From Candidatus Fukatsuia endosymbiont of Tuberolachnus salignus (GTDB lineage: Bacteria > Pseudomonadota > Gammaproteobacteria > Enterobacterales > Enterobacteriaceae), in contig NZ_OZ034983.1 of assembly GCF_964030845.1 (NCBI RefSeq), forward strand, positions 1,116,001 through 1,180,000: a stretch of DNA of 64,000 nt, read 5' to 3'. Shown here in pieces: positions 26,359 through 35,470 of the stretch. The position numbers and the translations under genes are program-made. Under the pieces are notes generated by a model. That model did not search any database, was not told the DNA's origin, and worked only from the letters and a program-made list of their open reading frames with translations. Each line of letters opens with the position of its first letter. Within the stretch, counting starts at the first letter, position 1.

Positions 26359-27678
26359 ATGGGTCATCATTTATCATTTAAAGACATTTTGGCGTTAGGT
26401 TTTATGACGTTTGCTTTATTCGTCGGTGCCGGTAACATTATTTTTCCTCCTATTGTGGGTTTGCAGTCAGGTGAGCATGTTTGGCTAGCCGCCCTTGGTT
26501 TCCTGATAACTGCTGTGGGTTTGCCGGTGATGACTGTCGTTGCGTTGGCACGGGTAGGCGGGGGTATTGATGCCCTCAGTACACCTATTGGTCGTAGTGC
26601 CGGCTTGCTATTAGCAACCGTTTGTTATCTATCCGTAGGCCCTTTGTTTGCTACTCCTCGTACTGCAACCGTTTCTTTTGAAGTGGGTATCGCTCCTTTG
26701 ACCGGTGACAGTAGTTTGGCATTGTTGATCTATAGCCTAATGTATTTTTCATTGGTGGTGGGTATTTCGCTTTATCCCCGTCGCTTGTTAGACACTGTAG
26801 GGCATATTCTAGCGCCGTTGAAAATCATCGCTTTTGGTGTTTTGGGGGTCGCCGCGTTATTCTGGCCTGCGGGTTCACCTATTCCAGCCATCGAGGCTTA
26901 TCAACGAACACCTTTCTCCACCGGTTTTGTTAATGGCTATTTGACGATGGATACCTTGGGAGCTTTAGTATTTGGTATTGTGATTGTCAACGCCGCTCGT
27001 TCCCGTGGTGTTGTTTCGGTTGGTTTACTGACTCGCTATACCGTTTGGGCGGGAGTGATTGCTGGTGTCGGCTTGGCACTGCTTTATCTCAGTTTGTTTA
27101 AGCTTGGTTTAAGCAGTGGTGTTTTGACACCAGATGCACAAAATGGTGCTGTCATTTTACATGCCTACGTGCAGCATACCTTTGGTAGTTTGGGCAGTAT
27201 CTTTTTGGCAGCCTTGATTTTTATTGCCTGTATGGTTACTGCTGTGGGTTTGACCTGTGCTTGTGCTGAATTTTTTAGTCAATATTTACCGTTGTCTTAC
27301 CGTAGTTTAGTATTTATTCTTGGTCTTTTCTCAATGTTGGTCTCCAATCTGGGGTTAAGTCATCTGATCCAAGTCTCTATCCCTGTGTTGACGGCAATTT
27401 ATCCACCTTGTATTGTTCTGGTAGTACTGAGTTTCACATTACACTGGTGGCATAATGCGAAAGTAGTGATTGCCCCTGTGACCTTGGTGAGTCTATTGTT
27501 TGGTATTCGCGATGCGGTAAAAGCGGCAAACTTTGACTATTTGTTGCCTACCTGGACTCAGAATCTGCCAATGGCAGATCAAGGGTTGGCTTGGCTGCCG
27601 CCGTCCGTGTTGGTGCTTGTTTTGGTCGTCCTTTACGACCGTATCAATTGTTACCGTAGGATTGCTGCCAAACAATAA
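26359..27678 (+). CDS. brnQ: Branched-chain amino acid:cation symporter BrnQ
   Basis: LIVCS-family importer of leucine, isoleucine and valine across the inner membrane. The 439 residues form about 12 hydrophobic spans. Family sequences include DILALGFMTFALFVGAGNII, PPIVGLQSGEHVW, YLSVGPLFATPRTATVSFEV, FVNGYLTMDTLGALVFGIVI and TVGLTCACAEFF. It is intact, with ATG at 26359. proY follows, as in Escherichia. For a host-dependent cell this is a likely route to host-supplied amino acids. Confidence 0.95.
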   Translation: MGHHLSFKDILALGFMTFALFVGAGNIIFPPIVGLQSGEHVWLAALGFLITAVGLPVMTVVALARVGGGIDALSTPIGRSAGLLLATVCYLSVGPLFATPRTATVSFEVGIAPLTGDSSLALLIYSLMYFSLVVGISLYPRRLLDTVGHILAPLKIIAFGVLGVAALFWPAGSPIPAIEAYQRTPFSTGFVNGYLTMDTLGALVFGIVIVNAARSRGVVSVGLLTRYTVWAGVIAGVGLALLYLSLFKLGLSSGVLTPDAQNGAVILHAYVQHTFGSLGSIFLAALIFIACMVTAVGLTCACAEFFSQYLPLSYRSLVFILGLFSMLVSNLGLSHLIQVSIPVLTAIYPPCIVLVVLSFTLHWWHNAKVVIAPVTLVSLLFGIRDAVKAANFDYLLPTWTQNLPMADQGLAWLPPSVLVLVLVVLYDRINCYRRIAAKQ

Positions 27679-27805
27679 TATACCCTTCGCTTTTCAAGTT
27701 ACGGCGGCGTTGGCTGCTCGCACTTATCCCAGTCATGTACTACTTGTACACTCCTGGGATTCGATTGATTGCCGCCTTGCCGTAACTCGAAATTCATTGG
27801 GTATA
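27679..27805. repeat. Repeat family C, TATACCC palindromic element
   Basis: 127 bp starting TATACCC one base after the brnQ stop and ending GGGTATA. The outer 30 bases are imperfect inverted repeats (CAAGTTACGGCGGC on the left, GCCGCC then GTAACTCGAAATTCA on the right). The TATACCC ends are the same as those of the IS630 copies at 2567 and 15907, so it may be a miniature derivative of such an element. Similar palindromes occur in Yersinia, Serratia and Photorhabdus (from memory). Confidence 0.7.
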
Positions 27806-27861
27806 GACTTCTTGCAAAACCGTGGTTCTCTCACCACGCTGCAGGTTATGCAAGGGGTCTA
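27804..27861. repeat. Repeat family A, short 58-bp copy
   Basis: TAGACTTCTTGCAAAACC (27804-27821) to GGTTATGCAAGGGGTCTA (27844-27861). It begins in the last TA of the family C element, so the two repeats share a TA and lie head to tail between brnQ and proY. Confidence 0.75.
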
Positions 27862-27923
27862 CTCATAGTTATCTATCATCGGCCACGTGCTGGTAGACGT
27901 GGCTTTCGCCAGACGGGACTTTT

Positions 27924-29300
27924 ATGGAATTACCAGTCAAAAATAAACTAAAGCGTGGTTTAACCACCCGGCATATTCGTTTTATGGCATTGGGGTCAGC
28001 GATTGGTACGGGTCTATTTTATGGTTCGGCAGATGCGATCAAAATGGCTGGCCCCAGTGTGCTGTTGGCTTATTTCATCGGTGGTTTAGTGGCGTTTATT
28101 ATTATGCGCGCTCTTGGTGAAATGTCGGTTAATAATCCACAATCTAGCTCCTTTTCGCGTTATGCTCAGGATTATTTAGGGCCGATGGCAGGGTATATTA
28201 CCGGTTGGACTTATTGTTTTGAGATCTTGATCGTCGCCATTGCCGATGTTACCGCCTTTGGTATTTATATGGGGGTATGGTTTCCTGATGTGCCACATTG
28301 GATCTGGGTATTAAGTGTCGTGCTCATCATAGGCGCTATTAATATGATGAACGTCAAAGTATTCGGTGAGTTGGAATTCTGGTTTTCCTTTTTTAAAGTG
28401 GCGACTATCATCGTAATGATACTAGCGGGTATTGGCATCATTTTTTGGGGTATTGGTGGTAGCTCGCCGACGGGAATACATAACCTGTGGACTAACGGTG
28501 GTTTCTTCAGTCACGGTGTGATAGGTATGTTGTTATCACTGCAATTGGTGATGTTTGCCTACGGCGGCATTGAAATTATCGGTATTACTGCAGGTGAAGC
28601 GGCGGACCCCAAAAAATCCATCCCTAAAGCGATTAATTCGGTTCCTTGGCGTATTTTAGTTTTTTACGTCGGTACGTTATTCATCATTATGTCAATTTAC
28701 CCGTGGGATCAGGTGGGAACCCACGGTAGTCCCTTCGTATTGACTTTCCAACATCTGGGGATCACTGTTGCTGCCAGTATTTTAAATTTTGTGGTTATCA
28801 CGGCGTCAGTGTCGGCGATCAACAGTGATGTTTTTGGCGTTGGACGTATGTTGCATGGTATGGCCGAACAGGGTCACGCACCTAAGGTATGCAGTGCGAT
28901 TTCTAAACGTGGCGTACCCTGGGTGACAGTGGTGATGATGATGTTGGCTATGCTGGTTGCGGTCTACTTAAATTACCTCATACCCGAAAAAGTATTTTTA
29001 GTGATTGCATCCCTCGCGACCTTTGCCACGGTTTGGGTGTGGATTATGATCCTATGCTCGCAAATTGCTTTTCGTCGTTCTCTGAACCAAAGCCAGGTAA
29101 AAGCGTTGGATTTTCCGCTACGGGGTGGTGTTTTTACCTCGGTCGTGGCCATTATTTTTCTGCTATTTATTATCGGCCTGATCGGTTACTTTCCTACGAC
29201 TCGTGTCTCGCTTTTTGTCGGATTGGCCTGGATAGCATTACTGTTGGTTGGCTATTACGTTAAAGTGTGTTATCAGAAGGATAAGAAGGGTACGGAGTAA
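27924..29300 (+). CDS. proY: Proline-type amino acid permease ProY
   Basis: APC-superfamily permease (458 residues, about 12 membrane spans) thought to import proline or a related amino acid. It has the family N-terminus KRGLTTRHIRFMALGSAIGT with GLFYGSA, GEMSVNNPQSSSFSRYAQDY, EILIVAIADVTAFGIYMGVW, YGGIEIIGITAGEAADPKKS and SAINSDVFGVGRMLHGMAEQ. Start ATG at 27924. brnQ-proY order matches Escherichia, but family A and C repeats sit between them. A terminator follows at 29351. Confidence 0.92.
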   Translation: MELPVKNKLKRGLTTRHIRFMALGSAIGTGLFYGSADAIKMAGPSVLLAYFIGGLVAFIIMRALGEMSVNNPQSSSFSRYAQDYLGPMAGYITGWTYCFEILIVAIADVTAFGIYMGVWFPDVPHWIWVLSVVLIIGAINMMNVKVFGELEFWFSFFKVATIIVMILAGIGIIFWGIGGSSPTGIHNLWTNGGFFSHGVIGMLLSLQLVMFAYGGIEIIGITAGEAADPKKSIPKAINSVPWRILVFYVGTLFIIMSIYPWDQVGTHGSPFVLTFQHLGITVAASILNFVVITASVSAINSDVFGVGRMLHGMAEQGHAPKVCSAISKRGVPWVTVVMMMLAMLVAVYLNYLIPEKVFLVIASLATFATVWVWIMILCSQIAFRRSLNQSQVKALDFPLRGGVFTSVVAIIFLLFIIGLIGYFPTTRVSLFVGLAWIALLLVGYYVKVCYQKDKKGTE

Positions 29301-29350
29301 ATTAGGGTCGTTTGAACAAATTATTGGATAGCGAATTTTATCCAGATAAA

Positions 29351-29384
29351 ACATAAAACCGCTAAAGATCGGTTTTATGTTTAT
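29351..29384. terminator. Bidirectional terminator between proY and ahpC
   Basis: Perfect 11-bp stem ACATAAAACCG (29351-29361) with CGGTTTTATGT (29370-29380), T-rich to the right and A-rich to the left. It suits both convergent genes. Confidence 0.75.
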
Positions 29385-29419
29385 GGGGTAATGATATTAT
29401 CTTATCAGTTCAGGGTGCA

Positions 29420-30019
29420 TTACAGTTTAGTGGCGTTTTCAGATAAGTATTTTGCCACACCATCGGGTGACGCGACCATACCTGCTTCACCCGCTTTCCA
29501 TTGTGCAGGGCAGACTTCACCACATTTTTCGTTAAATTGTAAGGCATCAACCATGCGCAGCATTTCATCAATATCACGGCCTAATGGGAGATCGTTAACC
29601 ACCTGGTGACGAATTATACCTTTTTTGTCGATGAGAAAAGAGGCACGCAATGCAATACCTGCTGGATGTTCAATACCGTAAGCCTGAACAATTTCACGTT
29701 TAATATCAGCTACCATAGGGTATTGCACTGGACCAATACCGCCTTTATCAACAGAGGTATTACGCCATGCGTGATGAGTAAATTGTGAGTCAATGGAAAC
29801 GCCGATAACTTCGACGCCACGTTTTTGAAATTCCTGGTAGCGGTGATCGAAAGCAATCAATTCTGAGGGACAGACGAAGGTGAAATCCAGTGGCCAGAAA
29901 AATAATACGGCCGCTTTACCGTCCAAGTGTTTTTTCAAGTTAAAGTTGTCAACCATTGTGCCGTCACCGAGGACAGCCGCGGCAGTAAAATCAGGTGCTT
30001 CATGAGTGACTAAAACCAT
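29420..30019 (-). CDS. ahpC: Two-cysteine peroxiredoxin (AhpC/Prx type)
   Basis: Thiol peroxidase that reduces hydrogen peroxide and organic peroxides. The 199 residues include APDFTAAAVLGDG, the peroxidatic cysteine in PLDFTFVCPSELIAF, the resolving cysteine in EKCGEVCPAQWKAGE near residue 170, and GIALRASFLIDKKGIIRH. The C-terminal helix is present (VAKYLSENATKL), as in sensitive peroxiredoxins. Yersinia carries a similar gene between proY and queA. No AhpF reductase gene is nearby. Confidence 0.92.
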   Translation of the reverse strand: MVLVTHEAPDFTAAAVLGDGTMVDNFNLKKHLDGKAAVLFFWPLDFTFVCPSELIAFDHRYQEFQKRGVEVIGVSIDSQFTHHAWRNTSVDKGGIGPVQYPMVADIKREIVQAYGIEHPAGIALRASFLIDKKGIIRHQVVNDLPLGRDIDEMLRMVDALQFNEKCGEVCPAQWKAGEAGMVASPDGVAKYLSENATKL

Positions 30020-30126
30020 AAATGACTCCTATAAGTTGATATTAATTGACGTACTTTGTACTTTTTTCCGCCTAATACGGAGTACAAACACAGACGACTA
30101 AATACAGATAAAAGAGATAAATAGCA

Positions 30127-30525
30127 ATGAGAAATATTTTTCGTGGCGCTAGCACAGCATCATTCCGGCTATCAATAGGGATCCTGATGATATCCACCCA
30201 TTATGCCCATGCCGGTTTTTCAGAGACTAGCTGGAGTTTTGGCGCCCAGGAACAGGTTGTCATACAACCGAGTCCTTGGGGATCGGCATACATGTGTAAA
30301 GAATTCAGTCCTAAAAAAGTCAGTTTCATTATCAGGGCGGTAAGTGGCAAGGAAAGTCAATTTGGCTGGATGAGCGTCGATAACGTCCCAATACAAGAGA
30401 GAGAACACAAGGTTCAGAGTGCTTCAACCTTGTCGATAGATTTTCAACCCCACATTGGCTATCACATCATCAATACAACAGGAGTTGCAATAGAAGGTCG
30501 TCAGTGTGAAGCGGCGGGCAACTGA
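30127..30525 (+). CDS. Small secreted protein of unknown function
   Basis: I do not recognise this 132-residue protein. The N-terminus looks like a signal peptide: basic start MRNIFRGASTASFRL, hydrophobic SIGILMISTHY and a likely cut after AHA. The mature part of about 105 residues has two cysteines (AYMCKEF and GRQCEAA), which could form a periplasmic disulfide, and a beta-rich pattern (WSFGAQEQVVIQ, KVSFIIRAVSG, TLSIDFQPHIGYHIINTTG). It lies alone between ahpC (divergent) and queA. It may be a periplasmic or exported accessory protein. Confidence 0.55.
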   Translation: MRNIFRGASTASFRLSIGILMISTHYAHAGFSETSWSFGAQEQVVIQPSPWGSAYMCKEFSPKKVSFIIRAVSGKESQFGWMSVDNVPIQEREHKVQSASTLSIDFQPHIGYHIINTTGVAIEGRQCEAAGN

Positions 30526-30655
30526 GTATTTTATACGTATCATATTTTAACGGGTAGCAACACTTCTTTAATTAATTTCTTGCAGCTCACTGTGGGTGGC
30601 TCTAGACTAAGCCGCCTGTTTTTTTAGTGAACGTTTTCTAACTGAAGTGAAACCC

Positions 30656-31810
30656 ATGCGTGTTACCGATTTTTCTTTTACACTGCCAGAGTCGTTGATT
30701 GCCCATTCCCCGTATTCTCAACGCAGTGGTTGTCGTTTGCTATCGTTGGATGGACAAAGTGGATGTGTGACGCACGGCATTTTCACCGATTTATTGCAGA
30801 CATTACAGAGAGGTGATTTGCTGGTATTCAATAATACACGTGTGATTCCTGCGCGTTTATTTGGTCGTAAAGCCAGTGGTGGCAAGCTAGAAATCTTGGT
30901 GGAACGGGTACTGGATGATCATCGGGTGTTGGCGCATGTTAAAGCCTCTAAAGCGCCTAAACCGGGTACCGCGTTACTATTGGGTGATGACCAGCCTGTT
31001 GATATGACTGCTGTTGGCACTGTTATTCCAGCAACTGTGTTAGCTCGCCATGATAGCCTGTTTGAATTACGTTTTGATGACCAACGGGATGTTTTCACTC
31101 TCTTGCACACTATTGGTCACATGCCTTTACCTCCCTATATTAACCGCCCTGATGAAGCCGTCGATCGTGAGTTATACCAAACGGTTTACAGTGAACGGCC
31201 AGGTGCCGTTGCTGCTCCGACGGCGGGACTACATTTTGATCAGCCACTGCTTGATGCGTTACGTGCTAAAGGTATCGAAATGGCGTTTGTTACCTTGCAT
31301 GTTGGCGCAGGAACCTTTCAGCCAGTGCGTGTGGAAAATGTCGAACAACATGTTATGCACGCTGAATATGTCGAGGTACCACAAGCTGTGGTTGATGCGG
31401 TATTAACCTGCAAGGCTCGTGGTAAAAGGGTTATCGCAGTAGGAACCACCTCGGTGCGCTCATTGGAGAGTGCCGCAAGGAATGCGAAGGAAAATGCGGT
31501 TCACAACAGCAAAAATGCAGCGATTGTGCCTTTTTTGGGTGATACACGTATTTTTATTTATCCTGGATACCATTATCGGCTAGTCGATGCACTGATCACT
31601 AATTTTCATTTACCTGAATCAACGTTGATAATGTTGGTTTCTGCTTTTGCAGGTTATAAAAATACGATGAAGGCTTATCAACAGGCGATCGGAGAAAAAT
31701 ATCGTTTTTTCAGTTATGGTGATGCCATGTTTATTAGTCGTAATCCATTGGCAGCACAGGAAGAAATAAAGCACTCAATCTTGGAGCCTATTCGAGATCG
31801 TTGTGAATAG
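30656..31810 (+). CDS. queA: S-adenosylmethionine:tRNA ribosyltransferase-isomerase
   Basis: Adds the cyclopentene precursor (epoxyqueuosine) to preQ1-tRNA using the ribosyl part of SAM. The start MRVTDFSFTLPESLIAHSP at 30656 matches the family; a GTG at 30647 would add three residues. The protein shows FNNTRVIPARLFGRK, GHMPLPPYINRPDEAVDRE, YQTVYSERPGAVAAPTAGLH, HVGAGTFQPVRV, GTTSVRSLESA and NFHLPESTLIMLVSAF. At 384 residues it is about 28 longer than in Escherichia, from small insertions (near VGTVIPATV and AVHNSKNAAI). The stop TAG forms the first bases of a family A repeat. Confidence 0.95.
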   Translation: MRVTDFSFTLPESLIAHSPYSQRSGCRLLSLDGQSGCVTHGIFTDLLQTLQRGDLLVFNNTRVIPARLFGRKASGGKLEILVERVLDDHRVLAHVKASKAPKPGTALLLGDDQPVDMTAVGTVIPATVLARHDSLFELRFDDQRDVFTLLHTIGHMPLPPYINRPDEAVDRELYQTVYSERPGAVAAPTAGLHFDQPLLDALRAKGIEMAFVTLHVGAGTFQPVRVENVEQHVMHAEYVEVPQAVVDAVLTCKARGKRVIAVGTTSVRSLESAARNAKENAVHNSKNAAIVPFLGDTRIFIYPGYHYRLVDALITNFHLPESTLIMLVSAFAGYKNTMKAYQQAIGEKYRFFSYGDAMFISRNPLAAQEEIKHSILEPIRDRCE

Positions 31811-31955
31811 ACTTCTTGCAAAGCCATAGCCATAAGCCAGTGCTGTGAAGTCAAGGCGCCTGGCGCGCAGCAACCGTAGTGTTGCAGTACATGAGGATTG
31901 CGAGTACCACGTAACGCAGAATTTGCAGCACGTAGCAGGTTTTGCAAGGCGTCTA
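31808..31955. repeat. Repeat family A, complete 148-bp copy between queA and tgt
   Basis: TAGACTTCTTGCAAAGCC (31808-31825) to GGTTTTGCAAGGCGTCTA (31938-31955). The first TAG is the queA stop codon. It contains the same inner blocks as the copy at 1-82. It fills the queA-tgt gap almost entirely, yet the genes remain co-oriented, so it must either be read through or supply regulation. Confidence 0.85.
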
Positions 31956-32006
31956 ATGAAGTTCAGACGATAACAACATCAGATGCGTTGATCTCTGGGG
32001 GGTGAT

Positions 32007-33128
32007 GTGAAGTTCGAGTTACAAAAAACCGATGGGTACGCCCGTCGTGGTCGCTTGGTTTTTGAACGTGGGGTGGTAGAAACGCCCGCGTTTATGCCAG
32101 TTGGCACTTATGGCACGGTTAAAAGTATGACACCAGAAGAGGTCAAAGCCAGTGGTGCACAAATTTTATTGGGTAACACCTTTCATCTTTGGTTACGTCC
32201 AGGCCAAGAAGTGATCAAAGCACATGGCGATCTTCACGATTTTATGCAGTGGCATGGTCCGATCCTGACTGATTCAGGTGGCTTTCAAGTGTTTAGTCTG
32301 GGAGCAATGCGTAAAATAAAAGAAGAGGGCGTTCATTTCAGTAATCCCATCAATGGGAATACGGTATTCCTTAGCCCAGAGAAATCGATGGAGATCCAAC
32401 GGGATCTGGGTGCCGATATCGTGATGATTTTCGATGAATGCACACCCTATCCAGCCGATTGGGACTATGCTAAGCGTTCAATGGAATTGTCATTACGTTG
32501 GGCTGCACGTAGTCATCACCAACATTTTGATAAACTGAATAACAAAAATGCATTGTTTGGTATTATTCAAGGGAGTGTGTATCAAGATTTACGTGATATT
32601 TCGCTAAATGGGCTGCAGGATATTGGTTTTGATGGCTACGCTGTGGGCGGTTTGGCAGTGGGTGAACCGAAAGAAGAGATGCACCGTATTTTAGAACACA
32701 TTTGTCCACAGATCCCTCAAGATAAACCGCGTTATCTAATGGGGGTGGGTAAACCGCAAGATCTGGTTGAAGGGGTACGTCGTGGCATTGATATGTTCGA
32801 TTGCGTTATGCCAACACGCAATGCGCGCAATGGTCATCTGTTCGTCACTGAAGGGGTTGTTAAGATCCGCAATGCCCAATATAAGAGAGATGAATCCAAG
32901 CTGGATAAAAATTGCGATTGCTATACTTGTTGTCATTATAGCCGTGCATATTTGCATCATCTCGACCGCTGTAAAGAAATATTGGGTGCCAGGCTCAATA
33001 CCATTCATAATTTGCGTTACTATCAACGTTTAATGGTGGCTTTACGTCAGGCTATTGAAGAAGGTACATTAGACCGCGTTATTACAGAATTTTATAAGCG
33101 AATTGAGAAACCTGATTTAGAGGTTTAG
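32007..33128 (+). CDS. tgt: Queuine tRNA-ribosyltransferase
   Basis: Exchanges guanine-34 for preQ1 in tRNAs with GUN anticodons, including the tRNA-Asn in this window. The 373 residues begin at GTG 32007 (MKFELQKTDGYARRGRL) behind a G-rich ribosome site; the ATG at 32005 is followed at once by a stop. It has the active Asp in LTDSGGFQVFSLG, the nucleophile Asp region GIDMFDCVMPTRNARNGH, GGLAVGEPKEEM, and the zinc site CDCYTCCHYSRAYLHHL with a downstream His. It is complete and sits in the queA-tgt-yajC-secD-secF order. Confidence 0.96.
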   Translation: MKFELQKTDGYARRGRLVFERGVVETPAFMPVGTYGTVKSMTPEEVKASGAQILLGNTFHLWLRPGQEVIKAHGDLHDFMQWHGPILTDSGGFQVFSLGAMRKIKEEGVHFSNPINGNTVFLSPEKSMEIQRDLGADIVMIFDECTPYPADWDYAKRSMELSLRWAARSHHQHFDKLNNKNALFGIIQGSVYQDLRDISLNGLQDIGFDGYAVGGLAVGEPKEEMHRILEHICPQIPQDKPRYLMGVGKPQDLVEGVRRGIDMFDCVMPTRNARNGHLFVTEGVVKIRNAQYKRDESKLDKNCDCYTCCHYSRAYLHHLDRCKEILGARLNTIHNLRYYQRLMVALRQAIEEGTLDRVITEFYKRIEKPDLEV

Positions 33129-33240
33129 TGTTGCAATTATGAGTTTTGTGGCTAGGATCAAACGGCTAATAATCTGTGATTGCTCGCAAAATTTTTAACC
33201 GATTGATAATTAATGTTAATAATAATATGAGGTCATGTTA

Positions 33241-33573
33241 ATGAGTTTTTTCATCTCCAATGCTGTTGCTTCTGCTGGTGATCCGGCGCAAGGAAGTCCG
33301 TATTCTATGATCATTATGCTGGTGGTATTTGGTCTGATTTTTTACTTTATGATCTTACGTCCACAGCAGAAGCGAACAAAAGAACACAAAAAATTGATGG
33401 ACTCAATTACCAAGGGAGATGAAGTTTTAACCACAGGTGGGCTGCTGGGTCGTGTTATAAAAGTTGCAGAAACGGGTTATATTGTTATTGCGCTCAATGA
33501 CACCACTGAAGTGATGATTAAACGTGATTTTGTGGCTGCCGTTCTGCCGAAAGGTACCATGAAAGCGCTGTAA
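33241..33573 (+). CDS. yajC: Sec translocon accessory subunit YajC
   Basis: Small single-span inner membrane protein bound to SecDF. The 110 residues start MSFFISNAVASAGDPAQGSP at 33241 (GAGGTC upstream; ATG at 33235 would add two residues). It has the span MIIMLVVFGLIFYFMILRPQQ, then KRTKEHKKLMDSITKGDEVLTTGGLLGRV and the C-terminal AAVLPKGTMKAL shared with Escherichia. secD follows 27 bases later. Confidence 0.96.
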   Translation: MSFFISNAVASAGDPAQGSPYSMIIMLVVFGLIFYFMILRPQQKRTKEHKKLMDSITKGDEVLTTGGLLGRVIKVAETGYIVIALNDTTEVMIKRDFVAAVLPKGTMKAL

Positions 33574-33600
33574 TTTTCGATTTTTCCGTAAGGAACTACT

Positions 33601-35460
33601 GTGTTAAATCGTTATCCTTTATGGAAGTATCTGGTGTTGGTCTTCCTGATACTCATCGGTTTTCTATACGCACTTCCTAACCTTTATGGTGAGGATCCTG
33701 CGGTACAGATTACTGGTGCTCGCGGTGTCGCCGCCAGTGAAGCCACCCTGGATCAAGTCCGTAACCTGCTGGGAAAAGAAAAAATAGCGAGCAAATCTAT
33801 TGCGCTTGAAAAAGGTGTCATCCTTGCTCGCTTTAGGGATCCTGATGTTCAGTTGCATGCTCGTGAAGCATTAGTGGCAGAGCTAGGGGATAAATATGTT
33901 GTTGCATTGAATCTAGCACCGGCGACACCATCCTGGTTAGCTAAACTCGGTGCTGAACCGATGAAATTGGGGCTTGATTTACGCGGGGGGGTTCATTTTC
34001 TAATGGAAGTGGACATGGATGCCGCATTAAGTAAGTTGCAAGAGCAAAACATAGATAATTTACGTTTTGATCTGCGTCAAAAAAATATTCCCTATACTTC
34101 CGTGTCTAAGCTTGATGGCTTTCAGGCTAGCTATGGTGTCACTATCCGCTTTACTGATGATAATACACGGGACGCAGCGATAAGCTACCTCTCATCCCGT
34201 CATCGTGATCTAGTGATAAGTAACGATGGGAGTCAGAGGCTAAAAGCGTTGATGAGTGATGAGCGTCTGCGTGAGGCACGCGGATATGCACTGCAACAAA
34301 ATATTAGCATTCTGCGTAATCGGGTTAACCAACTGGGTGTTGCAGAACCCTTGGTACAGCGTCAAGGTACTGACCGTATTGTCGTTGAATTACCTGGTAT
34401 CCAGGATACGGCACGTGCCAAAGAGATCCTTGGTGCTACCGCTACACTTGAGTTTCGTTTACAAAATACCAACGTTGATGCTAGCGCCGCAGCGGCAGGT
34501 CGTGTGCCGGGTGATTCAGAAGTAAAAAATACCCGTGAAGGACAGCCAATTGTTCTTTACAAACGGGTGATTTTGACTGGCGACCATATTACTGACTCGA
34601 CTTCCACGACTGACGAATATAATCAGGCACAGGTTAATATTTCGTTAGACAGTGAGGGGGGATCGATCATCTCTAATTTTACTAAAGATAATATTGGCAG
34701 GCCGATGGCGACTTTATTCGTGGAATACAAAGATAGCGGTAAGAAGGATGCTAATGGACGTACGATTTTGGTTAAGCAGGAAGAAGTGATCAATATAGCG
34801 ACCATTCAATCACGTTTGGGTAACAATTTCCGTATTACTGGTATTGCTAATCCGGTTGAAGCACGGCAGCTTTCATTATTATTACGGGCTGGTGCTTTGA
34901 TTGCGCCTATCCAAATTGTAGAAGAACGTACTATTGGTCCCACTTTGGGAGCACAGAATATTGCTCAAGGTCTAGCTGCTTGTTTGTGGGGTTTGGCTGC
35001 ATCGGTTATTTTTGTGGTTTTCTACTATCGTAAGTTTGGTTTGATTGCTAGTAGCGCTCTACTCGTTAATTTAGTGCTCATTGTAGGTGTGATGTCGCTG
35101 CTGCCTGGGGCGACGTTGACTATGCCGGGTATTGCGGGCATCGTGTTGACATTAGCTGTAGCTGTTGATGCGAATGTACTGATTAATGAACGAATAAAGG
35201 AAGAAATTAGCAACGGTCGATCGATCCAGCAAGCCATACATGAGGGCTACAAAGGTGCTTTTTCCAGTATTGTTGATGCGAATGTGACGACATTGATTAC
35301 GGCGATTATTCTTTATGCGGTAGGTACTGGCTCGATTAAAGGTTTTGCTATTACCACTGTTATCGGTGTAGTGACTTCAATGTTTACTGCCATAGTGGGG
35401 ACGCGTGCTATTGTTAATCTACTTTATGGTGGTAAACGTATTAACAGGTTGTCCATTTAA
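33601..35460 (+). CDS. secD: Protein translocase subunit SecD
   Basis: RND-like membrane protein that uses the proton gradient to pull preproteins through SecYEG. GTG start at 33601 with TAAGGA upstream. The 619 residues match the family size of about 615. An N-terminal span (YLVLVFLILIGFLYALPNLY) is followed by the large periplasmic P1 domain (KLGLDLRGGVHFLMEVDM, NILRNRVNQLGVAEP, RIVVELPGIQDT), then five spans with SLLPGATLTMPGIAGIVLTL, AVAVDANVLINERIKEE and the DANVTTLITAIILY motif. secF follows after 10 bases. Confidence 0.96.
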   Translation: MLNRYPLWKYLVLVFLILIGFLYALPNLYGEDPAVQITGARGVAASEATLDQVRNLLGKEKIASKSIALEKGVILARFRDPDVQLHAREALVAELGDKYVVALNLAPATPSWLAKLGAEPMKLGLDLRGGVHFLMEVDMDAALSKLQEQNIDNLRFDLRQKNIPYTSVSKLDGFQASYGVTIRFTDDNTRDAAISYLSSRHRDLVISNDGSQRLKALMSDERLREARGYALQQNISILRNRVNQLGVAEPLVQRQGTDRIVVELPGIQDTARAKEILGATATLEFRLQNTNVDASAAAAGRVPGDSEVKNTREGQPIVLYKRVILTGDHITDSTSTTDEYNQAQVNISLDSEGGSIISNFTKDNIGRPMATLFVEYKDSGKKDANGRTILVKQEEVINIATIQSRLGNNFRITGIANPVEARQLSLLLRAGALIAPIQIVEERTIGPTLGAQNIAQGLAACLWGLAASVIFVVFYYRKFGLIASSALLVNLVLIVGVMSLLPGATLTMPGIAGIVLTLAVAVDANVLINERIKEEISNGRSIQQAIHEGYKGAFSSIVDANVTTLITAIILYAVGTGSIKGFAITTVIGVVTSMFTAIVGTRAIVNLLYGGKRINRLSI

Positions 35461-35470
35461 GGAATAAATA

